The notes under the pieces are model-generated. The model ran no database searches and was not told the origin of the DNA. It saw only the letters and a program-made list of their open reading frames with translations. From assembly GCA_025456145.1 (NCBI GenBank), contig JALOLD010000015.1:1-64000 (forward strand): DNA of 64,000 bases, given 5' to 3'. Every line of letters begins with the position of its first letter. Position 1 is the first letter of the stretch. Position numbers and translations under genes: made by a program. Below are positions 38,125 through 46,707 of this stretch, piece by piece. This DNA comes from Thermoanaerobaculales bacterium. Lineage in GTDB: Bacteria > Acidobacteriota > Thermoanaerobaculia > Thermoanaerobaculales > Sulfomarinibacteraceae.

Positions 38125-38580
38125 GCTGCGGGTTCTCCCGTGCCCGCAATCGACCCGGCCTGAGGACCGGCAGGGGCGGGCTTGACGTTGCTTCCCCGAG
38201 TGGTACGCGGCTCGGCCGGAGGGGTTGCGTCCGGCAGGGCCCCGCCCGCTTCCTGACCGGCGGCCTCCACCCGGCTTCGGAGGGTCCCTCTCCCGAGCGA
38301 GGGAGCGTAGCCCGGTTTCCCGTCATCCCGAGCGAGAGAGCGTAGCGACCGAGTCGAGGGATCCCCCGCCGGGTTCGTAGGGCGCCACTCTCCACCAGCG
38401 TCCACCTTGGCTTCCGGGGGTCCCTCGACTCCGCGGCCTCGGAGGCCGCTCCGCTCGGGATGACGGTGCTCAGGGGCGCCGCTCGCTCGGGATGACGGGT
38501 CTATCGGGCGGCGGAGGTGGCCTGGGTCGGGATGGAATCCCCCTAGGGTCAGGTGACGTTGCTTGCGGGGGGGGGGTTCT
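38125..38580. repeat. Intergenic region with several copies of the dispersed palindromic repeat
   Basis: 456 bp. Copies span about 38270-38496: a direct one with GTCATCCCGAGCGAGAGAG and AGTCGAGGGATCCCCC (38321-38370) and inverse ones with GAGGCCGCTCCGCTCGGGATG and GCCGCTCGCTCGGGATGACG (38410-38496). They alternate in orientation and can fold into long hairpins. No gene recognised. Confidence 0.7.
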
Positions 38581-38937
38581 ATGAGCTACGAGGCCTACAA
38601 CATCATCCACGTCATCGGGGTGATCGTGCTTTTTTCCGCGCTCGGCGTGATGGTGGCGACCGCGGGCTCGCCTCGAGCCCCCCTGCGGCGGGCCGCATCC
38701 ATCGCCCACGGCGTCGCGCTGGCGGTGATCTTCGTCGCGGGCTTCGGGCTCCTGGCGCGGCTCGGACACTTCGGAGCGATTCCGACCTGGGCCTACCTCA
38801 AGATGGTCCTGTGGGCGGTCCTCGGGCTGATCGTCTGGCCGCTCAAGCGGCGCCCGGAGTGGGCGCCCGGGCTGTGGGCGCTCATGCCGGTGATTGGCGG
38901 GCTCGCGATCTGGCTCGCGGTCGCCCAACCGTTCTGA
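38581..38937 (+). CDS. Small four-helix integral membrane protein
   Basis: 118 residues; ATG 38581 follows a run of G residues. Four membrane helices: about 8-26 (IHVIGVIVLFSALGVMVA), 42-60 (VALAVIFVAGFGLLARL), 72-88 and 98-114. A SirB-like pattern (His in the first helix, YLKMVLWAVLG in the third) is weakly apparent. No partner gene nearby. Function unknown. Confidence 0.65.
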   Translation: MSYEAYNIIHVIGVIVLFSALGVMVATAGSPRAPLRRAASIAHGVALAVIFVAGFGLLARLGHFGAIPTWAYLKMVLWAVLGLIVWPLKRRPEWAPGLWALMPVIGGLAIWLAVAQPF

Positions 38938-38972
38938 CCGTACTGCGCTGACGCCGAGACGTCCGGGCGCGG

Positions 38973-40625
38973 TCAGGGCGCCGTCGGAACGCGGCGGTGG
39001 TCCGGGTCGACCCGGCGCGGCGGCTGGCTCGGGCCGGGCGGTCCGCCGGCGATGGTGAATGCCCCGGTCGTCGCCGGGACGGCGGCGCCGCCGGCCTCGA
39101 GGGTGAGCCGGATGACGGCGCTCGCTGTCGCCGGGGTTTCGGGGGGGACCGTCCACTGGTAGCGTCCGTTGTTCGGCAGGTTGGAGGCGATCGGCCGCCA
39201 CGGGCCGTCCGGGCCGACGGTCGACAGCTCGAGGCGGACGGTCGCCGGCCCGCCTCCGGGCACCGCGGCGAGCCAGTCGACGAAGACCGTACTTCCGGCG
39301 CGCAGCGTCTCGCCGCGGCGCGGACGGACCGGGCCGACCGCCAGCTCGGTCGCGGTCGAGGACTCGGTGAGGACGTGGAGCCGGTTGCGCAGGGACGGCC
39401 ATGCGCCCTCGTCGGCGACGAGGACGATGTCGGGGCGGCCGTTGTGGTCGAGATCGGCGCCGGCGCGGAGGGCCTGCATGCTACCGATCGGAGGCGTCGA
39501 GAACGCGGCGGTCTGGGTCCAGCCACCGTCGCCGCGCCCGTCGCCGCCCCACACCGCGCCTTCGCCGTTGCCGAAGACGACGAGATCGACCGCACCGTCG
39601 ACATCCATATCGGCGAGCTGGGTCGCCTCGCAGCCTCCCTCGCCGGGCAGAGCGCCCGACAGGTTGCGCCAGCCTCCGGTCCGGCCGAGCCCCCAGACCT
39701 CGACCCCGCCGGCCGGGTTGCAGAAGGCGAGGTCGTCGGCGCCGTCTCCGTCGACGTCGCCGAGCGAGACGCCAAGACGGCCTCTCGCTCCGCCCGGGGG
39801 GAGGCCGTCGTCGAACGGGGAGAAGCCGCCGTCGCCGTCGCCGAGGTAGACGGTGGCCGCGGCATGGCTGACCGCGAGGTCGGCGTCGCCGTCGCCGTCG
39901 AGATCGCCGAAGACCAGATCCATCCCGCTGTTACCGCCGAGCAGGCCGAAGCTCTGCCGCCAGCCCCCGTCGCCGAGGCTGCGGTAGACATGGAGCCCGG
40001 CGCAGCAGCCGAAGCCGACCGAGGCGACGTCGAGGTCGGCGTCGCCGTCGATGTCGGCGAGATCGGTCGAGAACATTCCCCAGGTCTCGCCGCTACCGGC
40101 CAGCCCGTCGTCCCACGCCGTCCAGCCGGCGCCGCTGCCGTCGCCAAGCGCCACTTCGAGGAGCTGGTCGCCGAGGTCGGACGAGCTCCAGTCGTGGTGG
40201 ATGCCGTAGGCGACGTCGAGCCGTCCGTCGCCGTCGACGTCGCCGAGGGCGACCCCGCCATAGCCGAAGTCGCCGGCCATCTCGAGGGCGAAGCCCCCGG
40301 CGCCGTCGCCGAGCCAGACCATGATCCCGTGCTGGTCGGTGCCGACCAGCGGCGAACCGTGGTCGCCGACGCTGACCAGGTCGAGATGACCGTCGCCGTC
40401 GACGTCGCCGATCTCGATCTCGGTCCGGCCGCCCTCGAGGGTCGGCGGCTCGAGCCCGGTCGCGATCTCGACATAGACGAGCGGGGCGGATGGGACCGCG
40501 TGCGGCGGGCCGGCGGCCGGGGAATCGGAGGCGCCCGACGGCGGGATCAGCACGGTCCCGACGGCGACGGCCACTGGAACGGCCCACGGCCGTCGCCCGG
40601 CGAGGGTGTGACTTCGCCCGGTCAT
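38973..40625 (-). CDS. Secreted FG-GAP/VCBS-repeat protein
   Basis: 550 residues; signal peptide near the start (VPVAVAVGTVLIPPSGAS). At least six FG-GAP-type repeats carry the Ca-binding loop DxDxDGxxD (IGDVDGDGHLDL, LGDVDGDGRLDV, LADIDGDADLDV, FGDLDGDGDADL, LGDVDGDGADDL), building a beta-propeller as in integrin alpha chains. A C-terminal Ig-like domain (450-530) follows. Likely a surface or secreted Ca-dependent binding protein. Its start overlaps the preceding small gene by 4 bp. Confidence 0.85.
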   Translation of the reverse strand: MTGRSHTLAGRRPWAVPVAVAVGTVLIPPSGASDSPAAGPPHAVPSAPLVYVEIATGLEPPTLEGGRTEIEIGDVDGDGHLDLVSVGDHGSPLVGTDQHGIMVWLGDGAGGFALEMAGDFGYGGVALGDVDGDGRLDVAYGIHHDWSSSDLGDQLLEVALGDGSGAGWTAWDDGLAGSGETWGMFSTDLADIDGDADLDVASVGFGCCAGLHVYRSLGDGGWRQSFGLLGGNSGMDLVFGDLDGDGDADLAVSHAAATVYLGDGDGGFSPFDDGLPPGGARGRLGVSLGDVDGDGADDLAFCNPAGGVEVWGLGRTGGWRNLSGALPGEGGCEATQLADMDVDGAVDLVVFGNGEGAVWGGDGRGDGGWTQTAAFSTPPIGSMQALRAGADLDHNGRPDIVLVADEGAWPSLRNRLHVLTESSTATELAVGPVRPRRGETLRAGSTVFVDWLAAVPGGGPATVRLELSTVGPDGPWRPIASNLPNNGRYQWTVPPETPATASAVIRLTLEAGGAAVPATTGAFTIAGGPPGPSQPPRRVDPDHRRVPTAP

Positions 40626-40828
40626 CGATCACCGCCGCGGAGGGGAGCGTCGGGGGGCGGGAGCTCGTAGGTCCCGTCGAGGCGCGCCACCATCTCGTCG
40701 TAGCGCCGCTCGGCCTCCTCGAGCGCCGCCGCGAGCCCGGCGTCGTCGATCTCGCCGCGCTCGCGCCGTGCCCGCGCCACCGCGCGCTGCCGGTCGAGCC
40801 AGCCCTCGGGGTCGAAGTTGTAGGTCAC
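40622..40828 (-). CDS. Small hypothetical helical protein
   Basis: 68 residues from GTG 40828. Its stop overlaps the start of the FG-GAP gene (ATGA), so the two are translationally coupled. It is charged, with a long helical centre (AVARARRERGEIDDAGLAAALEEAERRYDEMVARLDG), and resembles short coiled-coil or SHOCT-like regions. No domain recognised. Confidence 0.55.
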   Translation of the reverse strand: MTYNFDPEGWLDRQRAVARARRERGEIDDAGLAAALEEAERRYDEMVARLDGTYELPPPDAPLRGGDR

Positions 40829-40917
40829 GGCCGCCCTGTCCTCGAACCACGATAACGGATCGGGAGCGAGGCGGCCCGGGCTCCGCCCCCGCGGTGGAGG
40901 AAAATTCCTGAAAGGGC

Positions 40918-40946
40918 TTGAGTTTCACGAATCGCTGGTGTAGAGT
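40918..40946 (+). promoter_or_regulatory. Promoter of the first RRM gene
   Basis: TTGAGT (40918-40923), 17-base spacer, TAGAGT (40941-40946). The second RRM gene has the same arrangement, which supports both. Conserved leader sequence begins about 7 bases downstream. Confidence 0.75.
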
Positions 40947-40952
40947 GCGTCG

Positions 40953-41062
40953 TCTGTTGCCGGCCAACGGGGCCGGCATCTGCATTGATGAGCGCAGAGC
41001 TCGTCACGATGTTCGGGAAGGGCGGGCCGCGGAATGGCCGAGCCCACGGAGAAGAAAGAGTT
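40953..41062 (+). promoter_or_regulatory. Conserved structured 5' leader of the first RRM gene
   Basis: About 110 nt between the predicted transcription start and ATG 41063. It contains the hairpin GCCGGCC (40959-40965) / GGCCGGC (40971-40977) with loop AACGG, the block CATCTGC, and the block CACGATGTTCGGGA near 41005-41018. The same blocks in the same order precede the second RRM gene. It could be an RNA element controlling translation or stability, as long leaders do for cold-shock-type genes. Confidence 0.65.
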
Positions 41063-41365
41063 ATGTCGAAGAAGCTGTTTGTGGGAAGTCTGAGCTGGGG
41101 CACGAACGACGACGCGCTGCGCAATGCGTTCGGCGTCCACGGCGAGATCAGCGAGGCGGTCGTGATCAGCGATCGCGACACCGGCCGCTCACGCGGGTTC
41201 GGGTTCGTGACCTTCGAGGACGACGAGGCCGCCGACCGGGCCGTCAAGGCGCTCAACGGCACCGAGCTCGACGGTCGGACCATCCGCGTCGACGTCGCTC
41301 AGGCCAAGGAGCGCAGCAACCGGGGCGGCGGCGGTGGCGGTTACCGCGGCGGCAACGGCTGGTAA
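41063..41365 (+). CDS. Glycine-rich RRM RNA-binding protein, copy 1
   Basis: 100 residues, ATG 41063. A single RRM: RNP2 is LFVGSL (5-10) and RNP1 is RGFGFVTF (about 44-51), both with the aromatic residues needed for RNA stacking. The tail is Gly/Arg-rich ([15 protein letters not shown]). Such short RRM proteins occur in cyanobacteria and other bacteria and are often cold-induced. About 85 percent identical to the next gene by eye, so a recent tandem duplication. Ends in a strong terminator. Confidence 0.93.
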   Translation: MSKKLFVGSLSWGTNDDALRNAFGVHGEISEAVVISDRDTGRSRGFGFVTFEDDEAADRAVKALNGTELDGRTIRVDVAQAKERSNRGGGGGGYRGGNGW

Positions 41366-41387
41366 GGCGGATTCCCTGTGAACAACA

Positions 41388-41411
41388 CCCCTCCTTCGGG
41401 AGGGGTTTTTT
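41388..41411 (+). terminator. Rho-independent terminator after RRM copy 1
   Basis: Perfect stem CCCCTCC (41388-41394) / GGAGGGG (41399-41405) with the stable TTCG tetraloop and six T residues. Confidence 0.95.
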
Positions 41412-41442
41412 CGTGGGGGAGCGAGGAAATCCGGTCGAGGGG

Positions 41443-41471
41443 TTGAGCATAAGTCGCCCATTTGCTAGCAT
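41443..41471 (+). promoter_or_regulatory. Promoter of the second RRM gene
   Basis: TTGAGC (41443-41448), 17-base spacer, TAGCAT (41466-41471), the same layout as for copy 1 although the spacer sequence differs. Copy 2 therefore has independent transcription. Confidence 0.75.
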
Positions 41472-41477
41472 GTCTCG

Positions 41478-41586
41478 ACTGTTGCCGGCCATCGGGGCCG
41501 GCATCTGCCTGGGCGGACGCAGAGTTCGCCACGATGTTCGGGACGGGCGGGCTGCCGAACGGCCGCGCCCACGGAGAGGGAAGAGC
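41478..41586 (+). promoter_or_regulatory. Conserved structured 5' leader of the second RRM gene
   Basis: About 109 nt. Hairpin GCCGGCC (41484-41490) / GGCCGGC (41496-41502) with loop ATCGG, then CATCTGC and CACGATGTTCGGGA as in copy 1. Differences cluster between blocks, whereas the hairpin stems are identical. The leader ends in GAGAGGGAAGAGC before the ATG. Confidence 0.65.
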
Positions 41587-41892
41587 ATGGCGAAGAAGCT
41601 GTTTGTGGGAAGTTTGAGCTGGGGCACCAATGACGAGGGCTTGCGCGAAGCGTTCAGCCCGCACGGCGAGATCAGCGAAGCCGTCGTGATCACCGATCGC
41701 GACACCGGCCGTTCGCGCGGCTTCGGCTTCGTGACCTTCGAGGACGACGAGGCCGCGGATCGTGCGGTCGCCGCCCTCAACGGCACCGAGCTCGACGGCC
41801 GCACCATCCGCGTCGACGTGGCGCAGGCCAAGGAGCGCAACCGCGGCGGCGGCGGCGGCGGCGGCTACCGGGGCGGCGGCGGCGGCTGGTAA
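41587..41892 (+). CDS. Glycine-rich RRM RNA-binding protein, copy 2
   Basis: 101 residues, ATG 41587. RNP2 LFVGSL and RNP1 RGFGFVTF are kept and the tail is longer in Gly ([17 protein letters not shown]). Substitutions against copy 1 are mostly in helix 1 ([12 protein letters not shown] versus [12 protein letters not shown]). The protein likely binds single-stranded RNA in the cytoplasm, as a chaperone or regulator; it could bind its own leader, but nothing in the sequence proves that. Confidence 0.93.
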   Translation: MAKKLFVGSLSWGTNDEGLREAFSPHGEISEAVVITDRDTGRSRGFGFVTFEDDEAADRAVAALNGTELDGRTIRVDVAQAKERNRGGGGGGGYRGGGGGW

Positions 41893-41915
41893 GCCCGGAC
41901 AACGCCAACAGGCAC

Positions 41916-41944
41916 AACCCCCTCCTCGCGGAGGGGGTTTTTTT
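41916..41944 (+). terminator. Rho-independent terminator after RRM copy 2
   Basis: Stem of 10 pairs, AACCCCCTCC (41916-41925) / GGAGGGGGTT (41930-41939), loop TCGC, then a T-run to 41944. Confidence 0.95.
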
Positions 41945-42032
41945 GGACCACACCGCCCTCGCCCCACGGCGGGCGCCTCGCGAGGAGGGAGCGGAGGCGC
42001 CGTTCGCCGTGGGACGGGGGGTGGCGGCTGGG

Positions 42033-45000
42033 TCAGGGCGCCGTGCTCGACCACATCGCTGTCGTGCCAGTCTCGAAGCCGTCGACGAAGAGCGCGATCC
42101 GGGTGTCGACGGTGGCGGTGTTGTTGGCGGTGATCGGGTCGGTCTCGGCTGCGGTCACCGAGGCGGTGTTGACGATCGAGCCCCAGACCGGATGGTCGAG
42201 GACGGTCTCGACGGTGACCTGGGTGCTCTCGAGGGCGGGCAGGGTACCGAGATCACAGGTCAGCGTACCGCCGGCGAAGCTGCATTCGGGCGACCCCGGG
42301 GTCGAGGAGACGAAGGTCACGGAGGCGGGCAGGGTATCGGTCAGGGTCACTGAGGTCGCCGGCAGCGGCCCGTTGTTGGTGACGGTGATGGTGTAGCTCA
42401 GCGGGTCGCCGGAGGGCACGTACTCGACCGAGGCGGTCATCTCGAGGGCGAGATCGGGCCCCTCGACGATCTCGACCCGGTAGTCCTCGACCTCGCCGTC
42501 GGTGGCATAGCCCGTCGGACCCAGGCTGCCCACCGTGTCGAGCCGGAAGCGGGCGAAGGTCGTGCCGAGGGTCGCGCCGAGGGGGACCGCAACGGTCAGC
42601 GGGTTGACCCCGGCGACGAGCACCCGGTCGGTGAAGACCTGCTCGCCGGCGTCGTCCCAGTCGCCGTCGGCGTTGAAGTCGACAAAGGCGTTGAGCAGCC
42701 CGGCGCCCGACGAGGTGACCTCGAGCGATGCCTCGAGCCCCCTGCCGAGACCGGACGCGAACACCACGCCGTCCTCGTCGTCCGAGCCGTCGAGGTCGTC
42801 GCCATCGGCGAGAGCTGACGGCTGCCCGTCGGCCTCGAGGTCGACCCCGGCACCGAGGAAGAGGCCGGAGCCGATGATGTGGCGGGCCCCGTTGGAGGCG
42901 TCGAGGGTCGGGTAGGTCGGGTCGGGGGCGTCGCCGTAATCGAGGGCGATGATCCCCATCTGGTAGTCCTCGACCTCACCGTCGCTCGCCGGGCCGTCGA
43001 AGGACAGCCCTCCGACCGTGCTGAACCTGAAGCGGGCGAAGGTCTCGACCCCGGTCGCCGCCGTGATCGGTATGGCGTAGTCGACGTTGTTGATGCCGGC
43101 GACGACGGCGACATCGGTGAAGACCTGCTCGCCGGGATCGCTCCAGTCGCCGTCGGCGTTGAGGTCCATCCAGGCGTTGACGACACCGGCCGCCGAGGCG
43201 GTCACCCGGATGGTGCAGATCTGCCCGGCGACCGGCCATGTGATGTAGGAGATCCCGTCCTCGTCGTCGCCCTGGGCGTCGTTGTCGTCGCCGTTGGCGT
43301 GGAGGCTCGGCTGGCCGTCCGGGTCGGCATCGACAGCCGCGCCGAGATAGGTCACGCCGTCGATCACGTGTCGGGCGCCGTTCGAGGCGAAGAGGGTGGG
43401 GAAGGTGGGGTCGGGGACGTCGCCGAAGTCGAGCTCGACGATCTCGATCGGATGGTCCTCGACCTCGCCGTCGGAGGCCGCACCGGTGGGCAGCAGGCCA
43501 CCGTCGGAGTCGAAGCGGAATCTGGCGACCGTGCCGCCGACCGCGGCGCCCGCACCGACCGCGAAGACGAGAGAGTTGGTTCCGGTGGCGAGGGCCTGGT
43601 CGGCGAAGATCTGCTCCCCGGCGTCCTCCCAGTCTCCGTCGGCGTTGAAGTCGACCCAGGCGTTGAGCAGGCCCGCCTCGGAAGCCACCACCTCCACACC
43701 GGCGACGCCCCCGGGGTTCGCGGGCGATGTGAAGACGACCCCGTCCTCGTCATCGGTGCCGTCGAGGTCGTCGCCGTCCGCGTTGACGGTGGGCTGCCCG
43801 TCGTCGTCGTAGTCGAGGGTGGCGCCGAGCCAGAGCGAACCACCGCCCCGGTGGCGGGCGCCGTCGTTGACGAGGAGGGTCGGATAGGTCGGGTCGGGCG
43901 CGTCGCCGAAGTCGTACGGGACGATCCCCGAGGCGCAGTAGAGCCCGCCGGTGAGTGTCGGGCCAGTGGCGTCCCAGCCAGCCCAGATGATCATCTTCGG
44001 GGTCGCGCCGGTCCACACAAACGAGTGGTACCCGCGTGGCGACGGGGCGCCGGTCGTGGTCGTCGCCATCCAGACGTCGCCCACCGGGTCATAGCGGCCC
44101 CCAGTGTCGATGACGCTGGATCCGTTGGGGCCACCTCCCCAGACGATCATCTCGCTTCCGGTCCATACCGCGGAGTGTCCGATCCGCTCCTCTGGGGCAG
44201 ATGAGGTGTCAGTCGGAGTCCACAGATCTGTGGTCGGATCGTACCTGGCGCCGGTGTCGGTCCATCCGGAGATGTTGCCGTCCCCTCCCCAGACGATCAT
44301 CTCGTTTCCCGTCCAAACCGCGGTGTGGGAGTTTCTGGCTTCGGGAACATCCGTCAACGATGTCGGCGCCCAGCTGTCAGACGTCGGCGTGTATCGACCC
44401 CCGGTGTTGAAGTCCGCGGCCCCCTGCTCCCCGCCCCAGACGATCATCTCGCTGCCGCTCCAGATCGCTGTGTGTTGACGACGGGCCGTCGGAGAGCCTG
44501 TCATCGATGTCGGGGCCCAGGTGTTGGAGGTGGGGTTGTATCGTCCACCAGTGCCAAGATAGGCCGCGTTGTCGTTGCCTCCCCAGACGATCATCTCGGT
44601 TCCTGTCCACACGGCGGTGTGGTACCCCCTCGCGGACGGGGCGCCGGAGGTGGAGGTTGCCGTCCAACTATTGGTGGCGGCGTTGTAGCGGCCGCCGGTG
44701 TTGTAGTAGGTGGGGTAAAGGACACCCCCCCAGACGATCATCTCGGTCCCGGTCCACACCCCGGCCAGGTTGCTCCGTGCGGACGGCGCACCGCTGGTCG
44801 AGGTGGCCGTCCAGCTATTAGTCGCGAGGTCGTAGCGACCCCCTTGGTTGATCCCCGGCCAGTCGCCACCACCCCAGACGATCATCTCGGTCCCAGTCCA
44901 CACCGTCGCGTTGAAGCTGTGGCTGCCAGGCGCTCCGGCGGTCGAGGTCGTTTCCCAGGTGTTGTCGACGCAGAAGCTCTTGGTGTTGATCTTCGGCAGG

Positions 45001-45896
45001 GTGAAATGCGCCCGGGGCGGATTCACGAGCTCGGGTCTCGGGCTCAGATCCTCGAGCCAGGATTCCATGTCGTCCTTCGCCCACGATGCGACCGACACCC
45101 TCAGGCTGCGATCGTTCGCACCGAGAACTGAGATCGAGACGAACCTGCGCTCCTCCTCGATCAGGGGTGAGAACCCTGCGCCGACAAGCGCGGGTAGATC
45201 TCCGAGCTTGTCCTCGATCCAGCGGGTGAGATCGGCCAGCTCGTCCGGCGACACGAGAAGCTCAGGAGCGCTTCCACCGACCGTGGCCATATCGGGCGCG
45301 TCGGAATCGGCGACGCGGAACACCAGGTCTGAGACTGACGCACCGTGTGCCTCGAGCCCGGCGGCTGTCGGCCTCGACAGGAGGATCGTCTCAGCGGCGC
45401 GGCGCGTCGCGGCGTGGATTTCGGAATCGGCGGCGTATCGATGCTGTAGCGTTCGCTCGGCCAGCCGTGGGCGTACGAAGCACTCCGCCACGAGGTACGG
45501 GTCATCATCGAGAGCCGAGAACACGTCACGGAGAAGCTCCGGATGTTGGGACTCCAGAGCGACTCGGTCAAGCTCTGCCTGGATTTGCGCCGGGCTCAGC
45601 GCGGCGCCCCACACCACCCTCAAGGCGGCCTCGTGGAGCAGAGATGTCTCGACGATGGTCTCGACCTGTCGCCTCGACACGACCTCGGCCCGAGGAGGCT
45701 TGACTCCCGGATTACCCTCCGGCCAGATCCGGTGCGCCCAGTAGACGTCCTCGATCTTCTCGACGCAGGCGACCCGCTCCTCGAAGGTGAGAGGAGCGAC
45801 GGCGAGTGTGGACTCGTCCGCCGAACCGGCGGTCGGGAGGATGGCGATCAGGAGCAGAAGAGAGGAGGTGAGAAGACGATTGCGAGATCGGTTCAT
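42033..45896 (-). CDS. Giant secreted kelch / GEVED / DUF11 multidomain protein
   Basis: 1287 residues; signal peptide 1-26. Residues 30-170 form a helical domain resembling SurA-type chaperone or PPIase N-domains (GAALSPAQIQAELDRVALES). Next come about seven kelch-type repeats of about 50 residues with the word WTGTEMIVWGG (310-680), three GEVED domains (DFGDAPDPTYPTLL, VDFNADGDWEDAGEQIF, SDGEVEDHPIEI; about 690-1130), one DUF11 domain (YTITVTNNGPLPATSVTLTDT) and the tail VDGFETGTTAMWSSTAP. It is probably displayed or secreted. Internal DNA repeats may cause assembly trouble. Ligand unknown. Divergent from the sigma factor gene. Confidence 0.85.
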   Translation of the reverse strand: MNRSRNRLLTSSLLLLIAILPTAGSADESTLAVAPLTFEERVACVEKIEDVYWAHRIWPEGNPGVKPPRAEVVSRRQVETIVETSLLHEAALRVVWGAALSPAQIQAELDRVALESQHPELLRDVFSALDDDPYLVAECFVRPRLAERTLQHRYAADSEIHAATRRAAETILLSRPTAAGLEAHGASVSDLVFRVADSDAPDMATVGGSAPELLVSPDELADLTRWIEDKLGDLPALVGAGFSPLIEEERRFVSISVLGANDRSLRVSVASWAKDDMESWLEDLSPRPELVNPPRAHFTLPKINTKSFCVDNTWETTSTAGAPGSHSFNATVWTGTEMIVWGGGDWPGINQGGRYDLATNSWTATSTSGAPSARSNLAGVWTGTEMIVWGGVLYPTYYNTGGRYNAATNSWTATSTSGAPSARGYHTAVWTGTEMIVWGGNDNAAYLGTGGRYNPTSNTWAPTSMTGSPTARRQHTAIWSGSEMIVWGGEQGAADFNTGGRYTPTSDSWAPTSLTDVPEARNSHTAVWTGNEMIVWGGDGNISGWTDTGARYDPTTDLWTPTDTSSAPEERIGHSAVWTGSEMIVWGGGPNGSSVIDTGGRYDPVGDVWMATTTTGAPSPRGYHSFVWTGATPKMIIWAGWDATGPTLTGGLYCASGIVPYDFGDAPDPTYPTLLVNDGARHRGGGSLWLGATLDYDDDGQPTVNADGDDLDGTDDEDGVVFTSPANPGGVAGVEVVASEAGLLNAWVDFNADGDWEDAGEQIFADQALATGTNSLVFAVGAGAAVGGTVARFRFDSDGGLLPTGAASDGEVEDHPIEIVELDFGDVPDPTFPTLFASNGARHVIDGVTYLGAAVDADPDGQPSLHANGDDNDAQGDDEDGISYITWPVAGQICTIRVTASAAGVVNAWMDLNADGDWSDPGEQVFTDVAVVAGINNVDYAIPITAATGVETFARFRFSTVGGLSFDGPASDGEVEDYQMGIIALDYGDAPDPTYPTLDASNGARHIIGSGLFLGAGVDLEADGQPSALADGDDLDGSDDEDGVVFASGLGRGLEASLEVTSSGAGLLNAFVDFNADGDWDDAGEQVFTDRVLVAGVNPLTVAVPLGATLGTTFARFRLDTVGSLGPTGYATDGEVEDYRVEIVEGPDLALEMTASVEYVPSGDPLSYTITVTNNGPLPATSVTLTDTLPASVTFVSSTPGSPECSFAGGTLTCDLGTLPALESTQVTVETVLDHPVWGSIVNTASVTAAETDPITANNTATVDTRIALFVDGFETGTTAMWSSTAP

Positions 45897-46124
45897 GGTG
45901 GTCTCCTTCGGTCAACGACCCTTGGTGCTCCCGGATCGCTCGCCCTCGCGCCGGGTGGCTTCCCTTGTCCATACAGACGACATCCGGCGGCGGGAGGGAT
46001 CACTCGGTCCGGTGATATCATTTCGGCAGAAGGGATCGAGACAGAATCCACGCGGGGAACCCCTTCGTGTCATGTCCGAAAGGGACCGGACGGTGCGGAT
46101 GGTGATGAGTCTCGAGGGATTCGA

Positions 46125-46706
46125 GTGACTGCGACCGGCGACATCACCCGGCTGCTCGGCCGGCTCGACGAGGAGCGGGGCGAGGGCCGGGCGGCGGTGC
46201 TCTCCGAGCTCATGCCGCTGGTCTACGGCGAGCTCAAGGCGCTCGCCCGGGCCAACCGCTACCGCTGGAGCGGCGTCGAGTCGCTCGGGACCACGAGCCT
46301 GGTGCACGAGGCGTATCTCAGGCTCGCCGACCGGGAGCGGTCGGCTTTCGTCAACCGCCGGCAGTTCTACGCCCTGGCCTCGACCGCGATGCGCACCATC
46401 CTCATCGACAACGCTCGCTGGCACGGCCGTGCGAAGCGCGGCGGCGGCCGGGCCCCGGCGGCGCTCGAGGAGACGATGCTGGTCTCGGCCGAGCGCTCGG
46501 AGGAGCTGCTCGCCCTCGACGAGGCGTTGAGCCGGCTCGAGGAGCAAGAGCCGCGGCTCGCGCGGATCGTCGAGTGCCGGTGCTTCGGCGGGCTGACGGT
46601 CGACGAGACCGCCGAGGCGCTGGCGGTATCGACGGCGACGGTCAAGCGCGGCTGGAGCCTGGCCCGGACCTGGCTCTACCGTGCGCTCAAGACAGCCGCG
46701 CTCTGA
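46125..46706 (+). CDS. ECF-type RNA polymerase sigma factor lacking the acidic DAED motif
   Basis: 193 residues from GTG 46125 (GAGGGA upstream). Region 2 and region 4 are clear (MPLVYGELKALARANRY; SRLEEQEPRLARIVECRCFGGLTVDETAEALAVSTATVKRGWSLARTWLYRAL). It resembles the TIGR02999-type sigma factors of acidobacteria and planctomycetes. Where normal ECF factors have D-A-E-D before LVQEAF, this one has G55-T56-T57-S58 before LVHEAY. In Vibrio EcfP (group ECF43) a missing acidic motif is replaced by kinase-phosphorylated Thr. The next gene, one base downstream, is a Ser/Thr kinase, so a like mechanism is plausible. Confidence 0.9.
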   Translation: MTATGDITRLLGRLDEERGEGRAAVLSELMPLVYGELKALARANRYRWSGVESLGTTSLVHEAYLRLADRERSAFVNRRQFYALASTAMRTILIDNARWHGRAKRGGGRAPAALEETMLVSAERSEELLALDEALSRLEEQEPRLARIVECRCFGGLTVDETAEALAVSTATVKRGWSLARTWLYRALKTAAL

Positions 46707-46707
46707 G

